Below, piece after piece: positions 1 through 6,488 of a DNA stretch of 40,183 nt. The notes under the pieces were generated by a model. The model was not told the origin of the DNA and did not search any database. It was given only the letters and a program-made list of their open reading frames with translations. How positions within the stretch are numbered: position 1 is the first letter of the stretch; each line of letters begins with the position of its first letter. The translations under genes and the position numbers were made by a program. Where the stretch lies: assembly GCA_023249105.1 (NCBI GenBank), contig JAHFDG010000035.1, positions 1-40,183 on the forward strand. The letters run 5' to 3'. This DNA comes from Candidatus Methanoperedens sp. (GTDB taxonomy: Archaea; Halobacteriota; Methanosarcinia; Methanosarcinales; Methanoperedenaceae).

Positions 1-44
1 ACATCGCGTTCTTCTTTGGAAAGTGTTACAATATATTTCTTCAT
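1..44 (-). mobile_element. N-terminus of a probable IS630-family transposase, cut by the window edge
   Basis: Reading the minus strand from the ATG at 44, the frame gives MKKYIVTLSKEERDV and then runs off the left edge. This is the typical N-terminal start of the helix-turn-helix part of IS630/Tc1-type transposases, which usually goes on to bind the element ends. A clear ribosome binding site (GAGG, in TCTGAGAGGATGG) lies just upstream of the ATG. Only 15 residues are visible, so the assignment rests on a short motif and it is not possible to say whether the element is intact. A decayed region with toxin-antitoxin genes next door fits an IS insertion zone. Confidence 0.5.
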
Positions 45-116
45 AATCCATCCTCTCAGATATATTATGAAAGGCATATAATATATACTTTACGACTTTA
101 CAGTATTGACTGGACA

Positions 117-503
117 CTAGCAGGTAACTGCAATTCCTTGAGTGCCAGATGGAAGATTAATGCTATTTGTTGTTATTGCTTCCAAACATTTATCTGATAA
201 TTGGTTTCTTTTGAGTATTACCAATTTCATGCTTACTTTTATATTTTCTTTGTTGATTTCTATAGTTGCATCAAAATGTTTAAGATTAATAAGGTCTGAT
301 TTTGAAATATGGAATTTTTCAGATACGTCTAACATCTCAAGGTTTATTAAATTATTATCTTCACTAAAATCTAGAATTATGCCATTGAATTCAAGAGATG
401 ACCTATACTTTTCGCCTTCTTTATAAAATAAAATACTATCATTTAATAAGTCGTAATCATAGGCTTTCACTTTCAAATGCTTATTCGCTTCCAATTCACT
501 CAT
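117..503 (-). CDS. DUF2283-like protein, probable antitoxin partner of the upstream gene
   Basis: A 128-residue soluble protein from the ATG at 503 (a GTG at 512 is the alternative start). Residues of the form YDYDLLNDSILFYK near the N-terminus, then GIILDFSEDNNLINLEMLDVS, resemble the beta-strand pattern of DUF2283, in which a 'D-x-D-x-L-Y' strand is followed by 'G-I-x-L-D-x-D' and 'I-x-x-L-D-A-S'. Here the pattern is loose and the C-terminal half is unrecognised. The start codon overlaps the stop of the upstream gene (ATGAGTGA), which implies translational coupling. DUF4258/DUF2283 neighbours are a known toxin-antitoxin-like arrangement, so an antitoxin role is inferred from context, not seen. 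Base composition is visibly AT-rich compared with the housekeeping genes further on. Confidence 0.45.
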   Translation of the reverse strand: MSELEANKHLKVKAYDYDLLNDSILFYKEGEKYRSSLEFNGIILDFSEDNNLINLEMLDVSEKFHISKSDLINLKHFDATIEINKENIKVSMKLVILKRNQLSDKCLEAITTNSINLPSGTQGIAVTC

Positions 504-792
504 TATCTTCACGTATCCTCTTACTAGAATTCTCTATGATTGAAGTCACCAAATTAAATGTTATTGGATTAAGAGTTCTAATACTTATAATTACTGTTAA
601 ATCATAATCATCGTCTAATTTATATATAATTTTGAATTTTGTTTCATTTTGCTTTGAAATACCAACTGGCTTATCAGTTAGAATTATTGAAATTATACTG
701 GTTACATCAGGAAACATCTTCGTTTTACGCTGACGAACTCTTAACTCAAAATGCTGTGACGAATATAGGTCACTTGCACTAATTTCTGACAA
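496..792 (-). CDS. DUF4258-like small protein, probable toxin of a two-gene module
   Basis: A 98-residue basic protein. The segment HFELRVRQRKTKMFPD followed by strands ending in a hydrophobic TVIISIRTLNPITF pattern resembles DUF4258/BrnT-like small ribonuclease folds ('H..R..R....DV...I' then beta strands). The match is by eye and weak. The only usual start codon is TTG at 792; the frame stays open upstream to a TAG at 832-834 without ATG or GTG, so the true start is uncertain or the 5' end is damaged. A TATA-like box (ACTTTAAATA, minus strand 861-870) is placed suitably for transcription. It is coupled to the downstream DUF2283-like gene by overlap, which suggests a toxin followed by its antitoxin. 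Confidence 0.4.
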   Translation of the reverse strand: MSEISASDLYSSQHFELRVRQRKTKMFPDVTSIISIILTDKPVGISKQNETKFKIIYKLDDDYDLTVIISIRTLNPITFNLVTSIIENSSKRIREDNE

Positions 793-860
793 ACACTTGA
801 GAATATAATCTATATCCAGAATATCATCCTGCTATTCAATGACTTTTTAAGTGCTTAAAC

Positions 861-870
861 TATTTAAAGT
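861..870 (-). promoter_or_regulatory. Archaeal TATA box upstream of the 792 gene
   Basis: The minus strand reads ACTTTAAATA, a good match to the archaeal TATA consensus (TTTAWATA). Transcription would start about 25 bases downstream, near 838, leaving a leader of roughly 45 bases before the TTG at 792. No other promoter candidate lies between here and the gene. Confidence 0.4.
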
Positions 871-1300
871 TCGTCAGATAAAAGCATAATTTATTATATA
901 GATATTATATAATTACAGTCATGGCGCATCTCAGAAACCCGCACAACCAAAAGTGCACACTATCCTCCATGTGTTTATGGAAAACCAGGAAAGGCCACGA
1001 GAAACTGACACGGATTATTTGGATATAGAAAAAAAAGGAAAATGCCCCCCGAAAAAAGGGAAGGGGGAGGTTTAAGATTTAACTTGATACAAATGCTATT
1101 TCTAATTTAGCCAAAACCTGACCGCTGAGGATATCGATCAATCGTGACTGTGATATCGCATTTTTCTGGCGCGCAGGTCTCAGTCCATTATGCGCCCAAT
1201 CAGCGCGCGCTTATAGGCGTCTTGAATCTGGAAAAGCAAGATGAATATGAAAATGCAGCGCGGATGCAGCTTCAGGGGAATGCCCTGTCTTTCGTGACTT
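871..1300. other. Gene-poor stretch with a terminator-like hairpin and eroded reading frames
   Basis: No convincing intact gene lies here. On the minus strand, a frame ending at 1079 reads ...QKNAISQSRLIDILSG... and continues upstream in a second frame ending at 1180 (...QDAYKRALIGRIMD). The two together look like a frameshifted remnant, but no family is recognised. On the plus strand a 35-codon ATG frame at 920-1027 has no detectable homology features. The hairpin at 1030-1070 is listed separately. The stretch lies between a toxin-antitoxin-like pair and a small membrane protein gene and is best read as decayed DNA. Confidence 0.4.
1030..1070 (-). terminator. Intrinsic-type terminator, first of three similar ones
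   Basis: On the minus strand a C-rich arm and a G-rich arm (CCCCC and GGGGG around an internal loop) are followed by GCATTTTCCTTTTTTTT. The tail after the stem is nearly identical to those of the hairpins at 1425-1456 and 3922-3953, which suggests related origin. Confidence 0.5.
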
Positions 1301-1420
1301 CTATGCCACGCCTGTGATGCCGATGCGCCTCCACAGGACGAGGTATTTGCAGGCGAAGAAGGCGCCGATGGATGCGAGAATGAGTGCGATGCTTATTCCT
1401 GTCAGGGTTAAATCAGCCAT
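1301..1420 (-). CDS. Small single-span membrane protein of 39 residues
   Basis: The frame starts with ATG at 1420 and ends with TAG at 1301-1303. The product begins MADLTLTGISIALILASIG and continues through a hydrophobic stretch to a basic end with VLWRRIG. About 20 uncharged residues (roughly 8-30) form one membrane span, and the arginines after it suggest the C-terminus is cytoplasmic. No family is recognised. The gene sits between two terminator-like hairpins, immediately after the one at 1425-1456 on the same strand. There is no clear ribosome binding site, so it may be leaderless or not expressed. The regular amphipathic layout of a span followed by positive charges supports a real peptide, but chance cannot be excluded at this length. 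Confidence 0.35.
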   Translation of the reverse strand: MADLTLTGISIALILASIGAFFACKYLVLWRRIGITGVA

Positions 1421-1424
1421 TTAA

Positions 1425-1456
1425 TAAAAAAGGAAAATGCCCCTGGAAATGGGGGG
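1425..1456 (-). terminator. Intrinsic-type terminator with a pilin-like 3' flank
   Basis: The minus strand reads CCCCATTTCCAGGGG followed by CATTTTCCTTTTTT, a short stable stem with a T-rich tail. It closely matches the hairpin behind the pilin gene at 3922-3953. The bases just upstream on the minus strand (GTAACAGTTTCATAAATT) also match the last codons of that pilin (GTAACAGTTACATAAATT), so this is probably the surviving 3' end of a second pilin gene. Confidence 0.6.
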
Positions 1457-1492
1457 ATTTGGAATTTATGAAACTGTTACTTTTCTGGAACC

Positions 1493-1810
1493 TCAGGCTT
1501 TGGCTTTCTCGCTGGCTGCTATGTGTTCAGCCAACTGGATTTTGAGGGCAGACAGTTCTTCTTTCACATCAAGCCGATTCAGGATTGCCTTGATATCTCC
1601 CCTGAGTTCCGAATCGCTCATACGGGATTCTTCACGGAATGCCCTGAATTCGTCCTTAGAATCACTAAACCCCTTTTCCGTATCTTTTCTGAGAATTATT
1701 ATTTCTTTCTTTAGTTCTCTAATTTCTTCGGTATTCTCTCTAACCCGTTCCGTAATTGTAATCAGTTCTTTGAGTTTCTCGTAAATATCGCCGAGTCCAC
1801 TGAAATTCGG
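1493..1810 (-). pseudogene. Coiled-coil protein gene lacking a start codon
   Basis: The minus-strand frame between a TAA at 1811-1813 and a TGA at 1493-1495 codes for about 105 residues without any ATG, GTG or TTG near its 5' end; the first methionine is more than halfway through. The product starts PNFSGLGDIYEKLKELITI and is then almost entirely charged heptads (for example TEEIRELKKEIIILRKD and EELSALKIQLAEHI), so it should form a long coiled coil. The regular heptads argue that the frame was coding. The missing start points to truncation or a frameshift near 1810. The gene runs into the pilin-like 3' remnant and terminator at 1425-1470. Function is unknown; coiled-coil proteins of this kind often act as structural or signalling adaptors, but nothing here shows that. 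Confidence 0.5.
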
Positions 1811-1913
1811 TTAAAACCACTTAAAACTTTGCCGACGCTTCTTCTCCCGATAGCGGCGCCGATGCAACATACAACTTGTGCTTTTGCCTTCCCGCAGGCG
1901 GCAACGAATATGG

Positions 1914-1957
1914 ACAGGATTTACAGGATGAACTGGATTTTATCCTGTAAATCCTGT
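1914..1957. repeat. Perfect 16-bp inverted repeat, a potential hairpin
   Basis: ACAGGATTTACAGGAT is followed after a 12-base loop by its exact reverse complement ATCCTGTAAATCCTGT. The arms also contain an internal direct repeat of ACAGGAT. Similar 'acaggat...atcctgt' palindromes occur as dispersed intergenic elements in many environmental archaea and bacteria. It lies between a broken gene and the 3' end of the next gene, where it could act as a bidirectional transcription stop or be a small non-autonomous mobile element. Confidence 0.8.
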
Positions 1958-2035
1958 TATCCCGTCCGAAAAACCTGAAGAATATGCAAATGACTGTTGA
2001 AAACTGAAATCCAAGAATTCAGGCTTTTTTAATTA

Positions 2036-3859
2036 TTAGTACCTGTAAAATTGTATGTAATAATCCAGCACTTTTCTCAAGGAATCCGTAACAGGCACAA
2101 TCATCGTCCTGTCACCTTCCAAAAATCCTGCTGTTTTTGCTTTCGTAATGGTGAACAGAACCCATAAAAATGCAACAGATAATGAAAATGCAACAGCCGC
2201 AATCATGCTTTTAGGCGCGCGCCCAGAGCTGCATGATAAAATGCAGGAAATGAGAATGAAAACAATACCCATTGCCCCAACGTATTTCATGATTAGAAGG
2301 ATATCCATGGGAACTCCTGCCCAGTGCACCAGATTATTCAAAACTATGACCGATATACCGAGCATCAAAACAATCCCGGCTGAATATTCAACCAATCGTG
2401 CCATATCCTGCCTGATAAGCCGCTCTACTGGCACGAGGGCAAAATATAACAGGCTTATCTGTAGTGTGGCAAAATACCGCATGTCGTATGATGGCAGGAT
2501 ATCCTGCGCCGAATCCCCGATGAATTTAAAATAAATGAGGGTCAGGATGATAGAATAAAACAGGAATAATATTTTGATTGCAGAATCCGGTTCATGCAAA
2601 CGCCCGACTGGTTTTCTCTTAAATACAAATATGATAATACCCGCAATGGACAATGCCAGAAAGGGGCTGTATTCGAAAATCGCTGCTGTATTTGTGGATA
2701 ATCTTTCGTTGAAATGGAAAAATACGGCATAGGTTTTCCCGAAAAAACTTGATGAGCCGAAAACCGATGCAAAAGTATTGAGGTAAGGCAGCAAATTCTT
2801 GTTGCTCTGGCTGATATTTGATATCTCAAGAGCAGGAACAAGCGCATCGCCCTTGCTGGATGAGCCGAATTGCGCTGCATACTGGGGCGGGAAAAGCGGA
2901 TTCCCGTAAATCATATAATTGTTTATGAAATAAGGAACGAGAAAAATTAATAATATAACAGATATTTTTATGAAACTCGAAAGCCGTTTTGTTCTTGTAA
3001 TTAGGAAAATGTCCACAAAGACAAGCGAAATGACAAGCGGGACTGCGCTGTCAAGTCTCACCCAGACATTTAGTGCGGCTGCGAAATAGGCTGTGTAGCG
3101 GTATAAGGGATTGCCGTTTTGGGAATACGAGTAAAAGGAATAAAACGCAGCGGATACGAGAAATACGACGGCTGAGTGGTCTTTTCCGCTTACTCCCCAG
3201 AAGGTTATCGAAGTGCAGAAAAGGATAAAAGCGCCTGCAAAGAACCCGAATTCTTTGCTGTCAAATAACCCTTTGAACAAATGGTAGATTATAAGGATTG
3301 ACGCTGCGGTGAACATTATGTTCAGGAATTGGAGAGACATTAACTCCCACCATACGCCGAAATCGACAGGGCGCATTATTGATATCGCGGCATTGGCGGC
3401 GAGCATGGGAATAGAAAGGAGACCGATGCTAGCCCCAAGTTTCTCCCGTTTGAGTTCCTTGCCTATGAGAAGGCATAATAAGTACCAGCAGGCAGACCAT
3501 ATTATTGAGAAAAAGAGCCTGATTCCAAAAAAATAATTTATCAAAAACAATACCGCTGCCGGAGGCAGGGCGAACACAGATAAGAAATGAGTGTACGGCG
3601 CTATCATCCCGCCGTCTATGGTATAGTAATATCTCTGGTTAAGCTCGATTTTCTGCTCCTTGATATACAAAGAACCATGAACGAAATTCGTGAGCTGGTT
3701 TGCTGATTTTTCCTCATCGTTCAGGTAAACACCCATCTGCCATGATGATAACAGGATGAACAGTGATAGCACGAACAGGATGCGGGAATAATTATCTGGA
3801 AAAATGGCAGTTGCTTTTGTTTTTATGGAATCTATGGACTGAAGCAGAATTTTTTCCAT
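2036..3859 (-). CDS. Multi-span membrane protein, probable GT-C-type glycosyltransferase
   Basis: A protein of about 607 residues with at least ten strongly hydrophobic spans spread along its length, for example ILFVLSLFILLSSW near the N-terminus and LFYSIILTLIYF in the second half. An acidic motif (YLNDEEKS) directly after the first span and a long extracytoplasmic loop match the layout of GT-C enzymes (GT39/ArnT-like), which transfer sugars from lipid-linked donors at the outer face of the membrane; this is a family-level inference. The ATG at 3859 was chosen. A TTG at 3901 would add 14 residues and has a weak AGGATC site in front. The gene follows the pilin operon on the same strand behind a terminator, and a role in glycosylating surface proteins such as pilins is possible but unproven. 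Confidence 0.5.
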   Translation of the reverse strand: MEKILLQSIDSIKTKATAIFPDNYSRILFVLSLFILLSSWQMGVYLNDEEKSANQLTNFVHGSLYIKEQKIELNQRYYYTIDGGMIAPYTHFLSVFALPPAAVLFLINYFFGIRLFFSIIWSACWYLLCLLIGKELKREKLGASIGLLSIPMLAANAAISIMRPVDFGVWWELMSLQFLNIMFTAASILIIYHLFKGLFDSKEFGFFAGAFILFCTSITFWGVSGKDHSAVVFLVSAAFYSFYSYSQNGNPLYRYTAYFAAALNVWVRLDSAVPLVISLVFVDIFLITRTKRLSSFIKISVILLIFLVPYFINNYMIYGNPLFPPQYAAQFGSSSKGDALVPALEISNISQSNKNLLPYLNTFASVFGSSSFFGKTYAVFFHFNERLSTNTAAIFEYSPFLALSIAGIIIFVFKRKPVGRLHEPDSAIKILFLFYSIILTLIYFKFIGDSAQDILPSYDMRYFATLQISLLYFALVPVERLIRQDMARLVEYSAGIVLMLGISVIVLNNLVHWAGVPMDILLIMKYVGAMGIVFILISCILSCSSGRAPKSMIAAVAFSLSVAFLWVLFTITKAKTAGFLEGDRTMIVPVTDSLRKVLDYYIQFYRY

Positions 3860-3921
3860 GCGCGTATTGATTGTTTTTGTTGATATAGAACACTTTTGCA
3901 AATGATCCTATGCTTGGAATT

Positions 3922-3953
3922 AAAAAAGGAAAAATGCCCCCGGAAATGGGGGA
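3922..3953 (-). terminator. Intrinsic-type terminator of the pilin gene
   Basis: Directly behind the pilin stop codon the minus strand forms CCCCCATTTCCGGGGG and then CATTTTTCCTTTTTT. The stem has five to six G-C pairs with a short AT loop and a pyrimidine-rich tail. The same structure is repeated at 1425-1456 and partly at 1030-1070. Confidence 0.7.
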
Positions 3954-3961
3954 TTTGAAAT

Positions 3962-4426
3962 TTATGTAACTGTTACTCTGGTATTTGCGATAAGTGCACC
4001 TGATGGTACATCCAGAATTTGTACCTGCAGAATGCTATTCGCAGCAGGTGCCCCTGGTATCGCACCATCCCAAGAATTCCCCCAATTGTTTATAATGTAA
4101 TTTCCTGCTGTCAGAGTACCGGCGTTGGTAAACCCAGATCCAGCAGTGCCATTCATTCGAATTGCTGTTACAATTGCAGCATCATTAGCAGCATTTTTTA
4201 TAGTTAATTTCAAATCATTTAATATTAATGGGTCTCCTCCATCATGAGTGATTTTTAAACTTGCTGTTGTAGCCGTAATCTTCAACTGTGCTTGCGGCGC
4301 CTTTGTTGGTGGTCCCATTCCGAACACGAATGCAGCAATTACTGCTGCCAATATTACGGTAATCGCCACCATCAGTATAACACCGATAACAGGCGATACT
4401 GCCTCATCGTTCTTTCCAAATTTCAT
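3962..4426 (-). CDS. Archaeal type IV pilin (Pilin_N / former DUF1628 family)
   Basis: A 154-residue prepilin. The N-terminus has the class III signal: a short charged leader (MKFGKNDE), then AVSPVIGVILMVAITVILAA, a roughly 25-residue hydrophobic helix that forms the pilin core and anchors the subunit before assembly. Cleavage by an EppA/PibD-type peptidase is expected near the charged-to-hydrophobic junction. The remaining 110 residues are a beta-rich, Thr/Ala/Asn-rich globular head ending in VTVT, with no cysteines. The start is fixed by a strong GAGGAGG site. It overlaps the stop of the DUF5371 gene and is followed by its own terminator. Such pilins serve adhesion, aggregation or electron-conducting filaments; which of these applies cannot be told from sequence. 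Confidence 0.85.
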   Translation of the reverse strand: MKFGKNDEAVSPVIGVILMVAITVILAAVIAAFVFGMGPPTKAPQAQLKITATTASLKITHDGGDPLILNDLKLTIKNAANDAAIVTAIRMNGTAGSGFTNAGTLTAGNYIINNWGNSWDGAIPGAPAANSILQVQILDVPSGALIANTRVTVT

Positions 4427-4641
4427 ATATTTTCCTCCTCGGATTGTTCTTTAGATCTCTTTTTAACTGCTTTTTCAAGCTTTTTGGTCCACATATTCTC
4501 TACCTGCGTATATTCACAATCGAGGTAATGCTGGACCGCTTTGGCGAGAGCGTCTTTGGTGCTGGATTCGCCGGTCTTGACCTTCAAGGCTTCGATATCC
4601 TCCACCATAAGAACGGTCTGTACATGCATTATTTTCGCCAT
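4423..4641 (-). CDS. DUF5371 family small protein, co-transcribed with the pilin
   Basis: A 72-residue protein starting MAKIMHVQTVL. The segment VEDIEALKVKTGESSTKDAL followed by a short helix ending HYLDCEY is typical of DUF5371, known from Methanosarcinales and of unknown function; the fold resembles ribbon-helix-helix DNA-binding proteins (a short strand then two helices), which is an inference. The C-terminus is highly charged and basic (KKLEKAVKKRSKEQSEE). A good ribosome binding site (CGAGGAGACATAA) precedes the ATG. The gene overlaps the pilin start, so both are probably made from one transcript, and a regulatory role over the pilin operon is plausible. Confidence 0.6.
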   Translation of the reverse strand: MAKIMHVQTVLMVEDIEALKVKTGESSTKDALAKAVQHYLDCEYTQVENMWTKKLEKAVKKRSKEQSEEENI

Positions 4642-4724
4642 TTATGTCTCCTCGTGGATAAGGCAGCACCGCGCATATTGTGCGTAGCAACCTTCCCAGT
4701 ATATATCTCATTATAATTATAAGG

Positions 4725-4732
4725 TATTTAAA
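4725..4732 (-). promoter_or_regulatory. TATA box of the DUF5371-pilin operon
   Basis: The minus strand reads GTTTAAATACC, with TTTAAATA matching the archaeal TATA consensus. Initiation about 25 bases downstream (near 4700) would give a leader of about 60 bases to the ATG at 4641. Confidence 0.4.
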
Positions 4733-4868
4733 CGTTGCGGATGATAATGATGAGAATTCAAGACTTTTTTCAGTAAACCCTCTTCATAACGAATCAAACC
4801 ATGCTTCCCACCTACATCTATATATTATCATTAGGTTATATATTTTGTGCCCGATGGATTGGATAAAT

Positions 4869-4908
4869 CACCGCAAAGACGCGAAGAACGCAAAGTACGC
4901 AAAGAAGT
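4869..4908 (+). repeat. CACCGCAAAG-type dispersed repeat, single arm
   Basis: The sequence runs CACCGCAAAGACGCGAAG followed by AACGCAAAGTACGCAAAGAAG. It is a forward arm built from variants of 'acgcaaag' without its inverted partner nearby. It belongs to the same family as the elements at 10247, 12745, 12911, 23318 and 37500. Confidence 0.75.
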
Positions 4909-5152
4909 AAAAACCGTACCAACACGTAATGTAACGGTCTCATATTTTACAAATATTTAAGTGTGCAACAGATAATCTATACTAAAGTGATAAAATGCCT
5001 GAAATGAAAATTGCCCACAAAAACGTGTGCTTCTTGACCTGATATCTGACTTTGAGGATTTTATCAAGTAACAGAGGATTTCCAATAATTTATGAAGGCA
5101 ATCAATGGTCTTTATATTACTAAAGATAAAATAATAGATAAGGTGAAAAAGT

Positions 5153-5401
5153 ATGAAAGCTGAAAAATTGCTTGAACGCATCACTCTTGACCCCAATGTT
5201 ATGACCGGGAAACCTGTAATCAGGGGGACAAGACTTACGGTGCAGTTTATCCTGGGGTTATTAGCGCATGGCGCTTCTGTCGAGGAAATCCTTGAAGAAT
5301 ACAAAGGATTGACAAAGGAAGACATAAAAGCATGTTTGCTATTCGCAACAGAATCCCTTGCAGATACCACATTTATGCCTTTGACTGCAGAGGCTTGTTA
5401 G
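5153..5401 (+). CDS. DUF433 family protein, antitoxin of a VapBC-like pair
   Basis: An 82-residue protein matching DUF433 along its whole length: RITLDPNVMTGKPVIRGTRL is the hallmark stretch ('I..dP.v..GkPvirGTRi'), followed by helices with GASVEEILEEYKGLT and a C-terminal ACLLFATESLAD. DUF433 proteins have a helix-turn-helix-like fold and are found as the upstream partner of DUF5615 PIN-like nucleases, where they act as antitoxin and probably repress their own operon. The start is supported by an AAGGTGA site eight bases ahead. The stop codon directly abuts the start of the next gene, giving a tight two-gene operon. A second, diverged pair is at 25768-26408. Confidence 0.8.
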   Translation: MKAEKLLERITLDPNVMTGKPVIRGTRLTVQFILGLLAHGASVEEILEEYKGLTKEDIKACLLFATESLADTTFMPLTAEAC

Positions 5402-5755
5402 ATGCGGTTCCTTGTGGATGAATGCACAGGGCCTGCGGTTGCACAGTGGTTGCGCCGACAAAATCATGATGTGATTTCGGTTTACGATGAAATCAGGGGG
5501 GCGGATGATACAGAGGTTATCCAGAAAGCCTGCGAGCAAAATCGGATACTGATCACGAATGACAAAGACTTTGGTGAGCTTGTTTTTCGAGAGAAAAAGC
5601 CACATAAAGGTGTGATACTTTTGCGTCTTGAAGATGAGCAAGCTTCAAACAAAATAGCTGTACTACAGCGCTTGCTTGAAAAATATGAAAAATCCTTTTC
5701 TGGAAATTTTATTGTTGTGACAGAAACTACTGTCAGAATAGCGGGAAAGACATGA
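5402..5755 (+). CDS. DUF5615 PIN-like protein, toxin partner of the DUF433 gene
   Basis: A 117-residue protein with the DUF5615 (Mut7-C/PIN-like) layout. MRFLVDECTGPAV at the N-terminus carries the first acidic residue of a PIN-type metal site, and ILITNDKDFGELVF carries the conserved 'TxDxDF' motif with two more aspartates. A C-terminal strand (GNFIVVTETTVRI) completes the fold. Such proteins are predicted ribonucleases that cut RNA when not held by the DUF433 antitoxin. The gene begins immediately after the antitoxin stop. All the acidic residues expected for activity appear to be present, so it may be functional. Confidence 0.8.
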   Translation: MRFLVDECTGPAVAQWLRRQNHDVISVYDEIRGADDTEVIQKACEQNRILITNDKDFGELVFREKKPHKGVILLRLEDEQASNKIAVLQRLLEKYEKSFSGNFIVVTETTVRIAGKT

Positions 5756-5795
5756 ATCAAGAACATCAATTTTTATGATTGGGGGATAGAGATGT

Positions 5796-6014
5796 GTGTT
5801 TATACTTTCCTATACATTGAAAAAAAAAGAAAAATTAGATGTGTTAAAAGATGATTTGTTGATTTATAGCGACCCTGGATTTATGGAAAGCATTAAAAAG
5901 GGCATCGATGATGCTAAAAGCGGAAAAACCGTTAAATGCGAAGACAGGACAGACAGAAAAAACTCTTCGAGTCGTTATAATCTAAAGAATGTATTAAAGC
6001 GAATTTACTGTTGA
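5796..6014 (+). CDS. Degenerate antitoxin-like protein upstream of a dead RelE-type toxin
   Basis: A 72-residue frame beginning at GTG 5796 (no ATG in frame). The segment IYSDPGFMESIKKGIDDAKS followed by GKTVKCEDR resembles the C-terminal part of RelB/PHD-type antitoxins, where 'dp.f.esi..g..d...Gk.v..ed' precedes the end of the protein. The final residues (SSRYNLKNVLKRIYC) run past the expected stop into the toxin region, which suggests a frameshift. Since the toxin next door is broken, this gene is probably decaying too. Confidence 0.4.
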   Translation: MFILSYTLKKKEKLDVLKDDLLIYSDPGFMESIKKGIDDAKSGKTVKCEDRTDRKNSSSRYNLKNVLKRIYC

Positions 6015-6099
6015 GTTTCTCAAAATACTAAAGAAACTAAAAAGTAAAGATAAAGCACTTTTTGAGAGATTGGATATCTCGTTTAAGCATCATGATTAG
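5989..6099 (+). pseudogene. RelE-type toxin remnant with a stop at codon 3
   Basis: From the ATG at 5989 the frame reads M-Y-stop and then SEFTVEFLKILKKLKSKDKA and LFERLD. This is the conserved N-terminus of RelE/ParE-superfamily toxins ('y.veF.k.lkKLkkkdk..fErl'). An in-frame TAA at 5995-5997 blocks translation, and the frame ends at TAG 6097-6099 after about 35 codons, against a usual length of 85-95. The catalytic C-terminal half is missing. Together with the antitoxin-like gene upstream, it is a dead toxin-antitoxin locus. Confidence 0.6.
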
Positions 6100-6221
6100 C
6101 TGCCATGAATGAGGATTTTGAAAAATGGGATGGACTATATCGACTGGAAAGCATGGAGAATCCCTGACCCCATGAAAAGCAAAATCTTATTAGGAATCCG
6201 TACCTTCAAGCAGGCATAACA

Positions 6222-6295
6222 GGGCTCGTGGTCTAGTCGGTTATGACGTCGCTCTCACACAGCGGAGGTCCTGAGTTCGAATCTCAGCGGGCCCA
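6222..6295 (+). tRNA. tRNA-Val (anticodon CAC)
   Basis: A full cloverleaf: acceptor GGGCTCG pairs with CGGGCCC (one G-U), the anticodon loop is CTCACAC giving anticodon CAC, and the T arm is CTGAG-TTCGAAT-CTCAG. Discriminator base A at 6295; CCA is not encoded, as usual in archaea. No intron is needed to fold it. It lies between the dead toxin locus and a methyltransferase gene. Confidence 0.92.
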
Positions 6296-6488
6296 TTTAT
6301 AATCAACAACTAACTCGTACGAACCGGTACGAACTCACGCCGCCGGAATTCGTATTAGTTCGTTGCTAATGTCAATTTTGTTGTGTTTTGTCATGGTCAT
6401 CTATCAACAAAATTCATAGCCGCCTCTGCGGTGAGACGCAATATGTTAGTACTATTTAAGCCAGAAGAAGCTATTATTTCAATCCTCC

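Larger units (their letters stand above)
4642..5152. other. Intergenic region between the divergent pilin operon and the first DUF433/DUF5615 pair
   Basis: It contains the pilin operon promoter (4725-4732) and one arm of the CACCGCAAAG repeat (4869-4908). A short eroded frame at about 4995-5090 reads MPEMKIAHKN and, after a frameshift, RVLLDLISDFEDFIK, which may be a remnant of a helical protein. No intact gene or RNA is seen. The GTTTAAATACC element is the only clear promoter. Confidence 0.5.

Noticed and set aside
4869-4908. CRISPR-like short repeats
   Set aside because: The acgcaaag units are 8-10 bases apart without unique spacers of constant length, and no cas gene is present.
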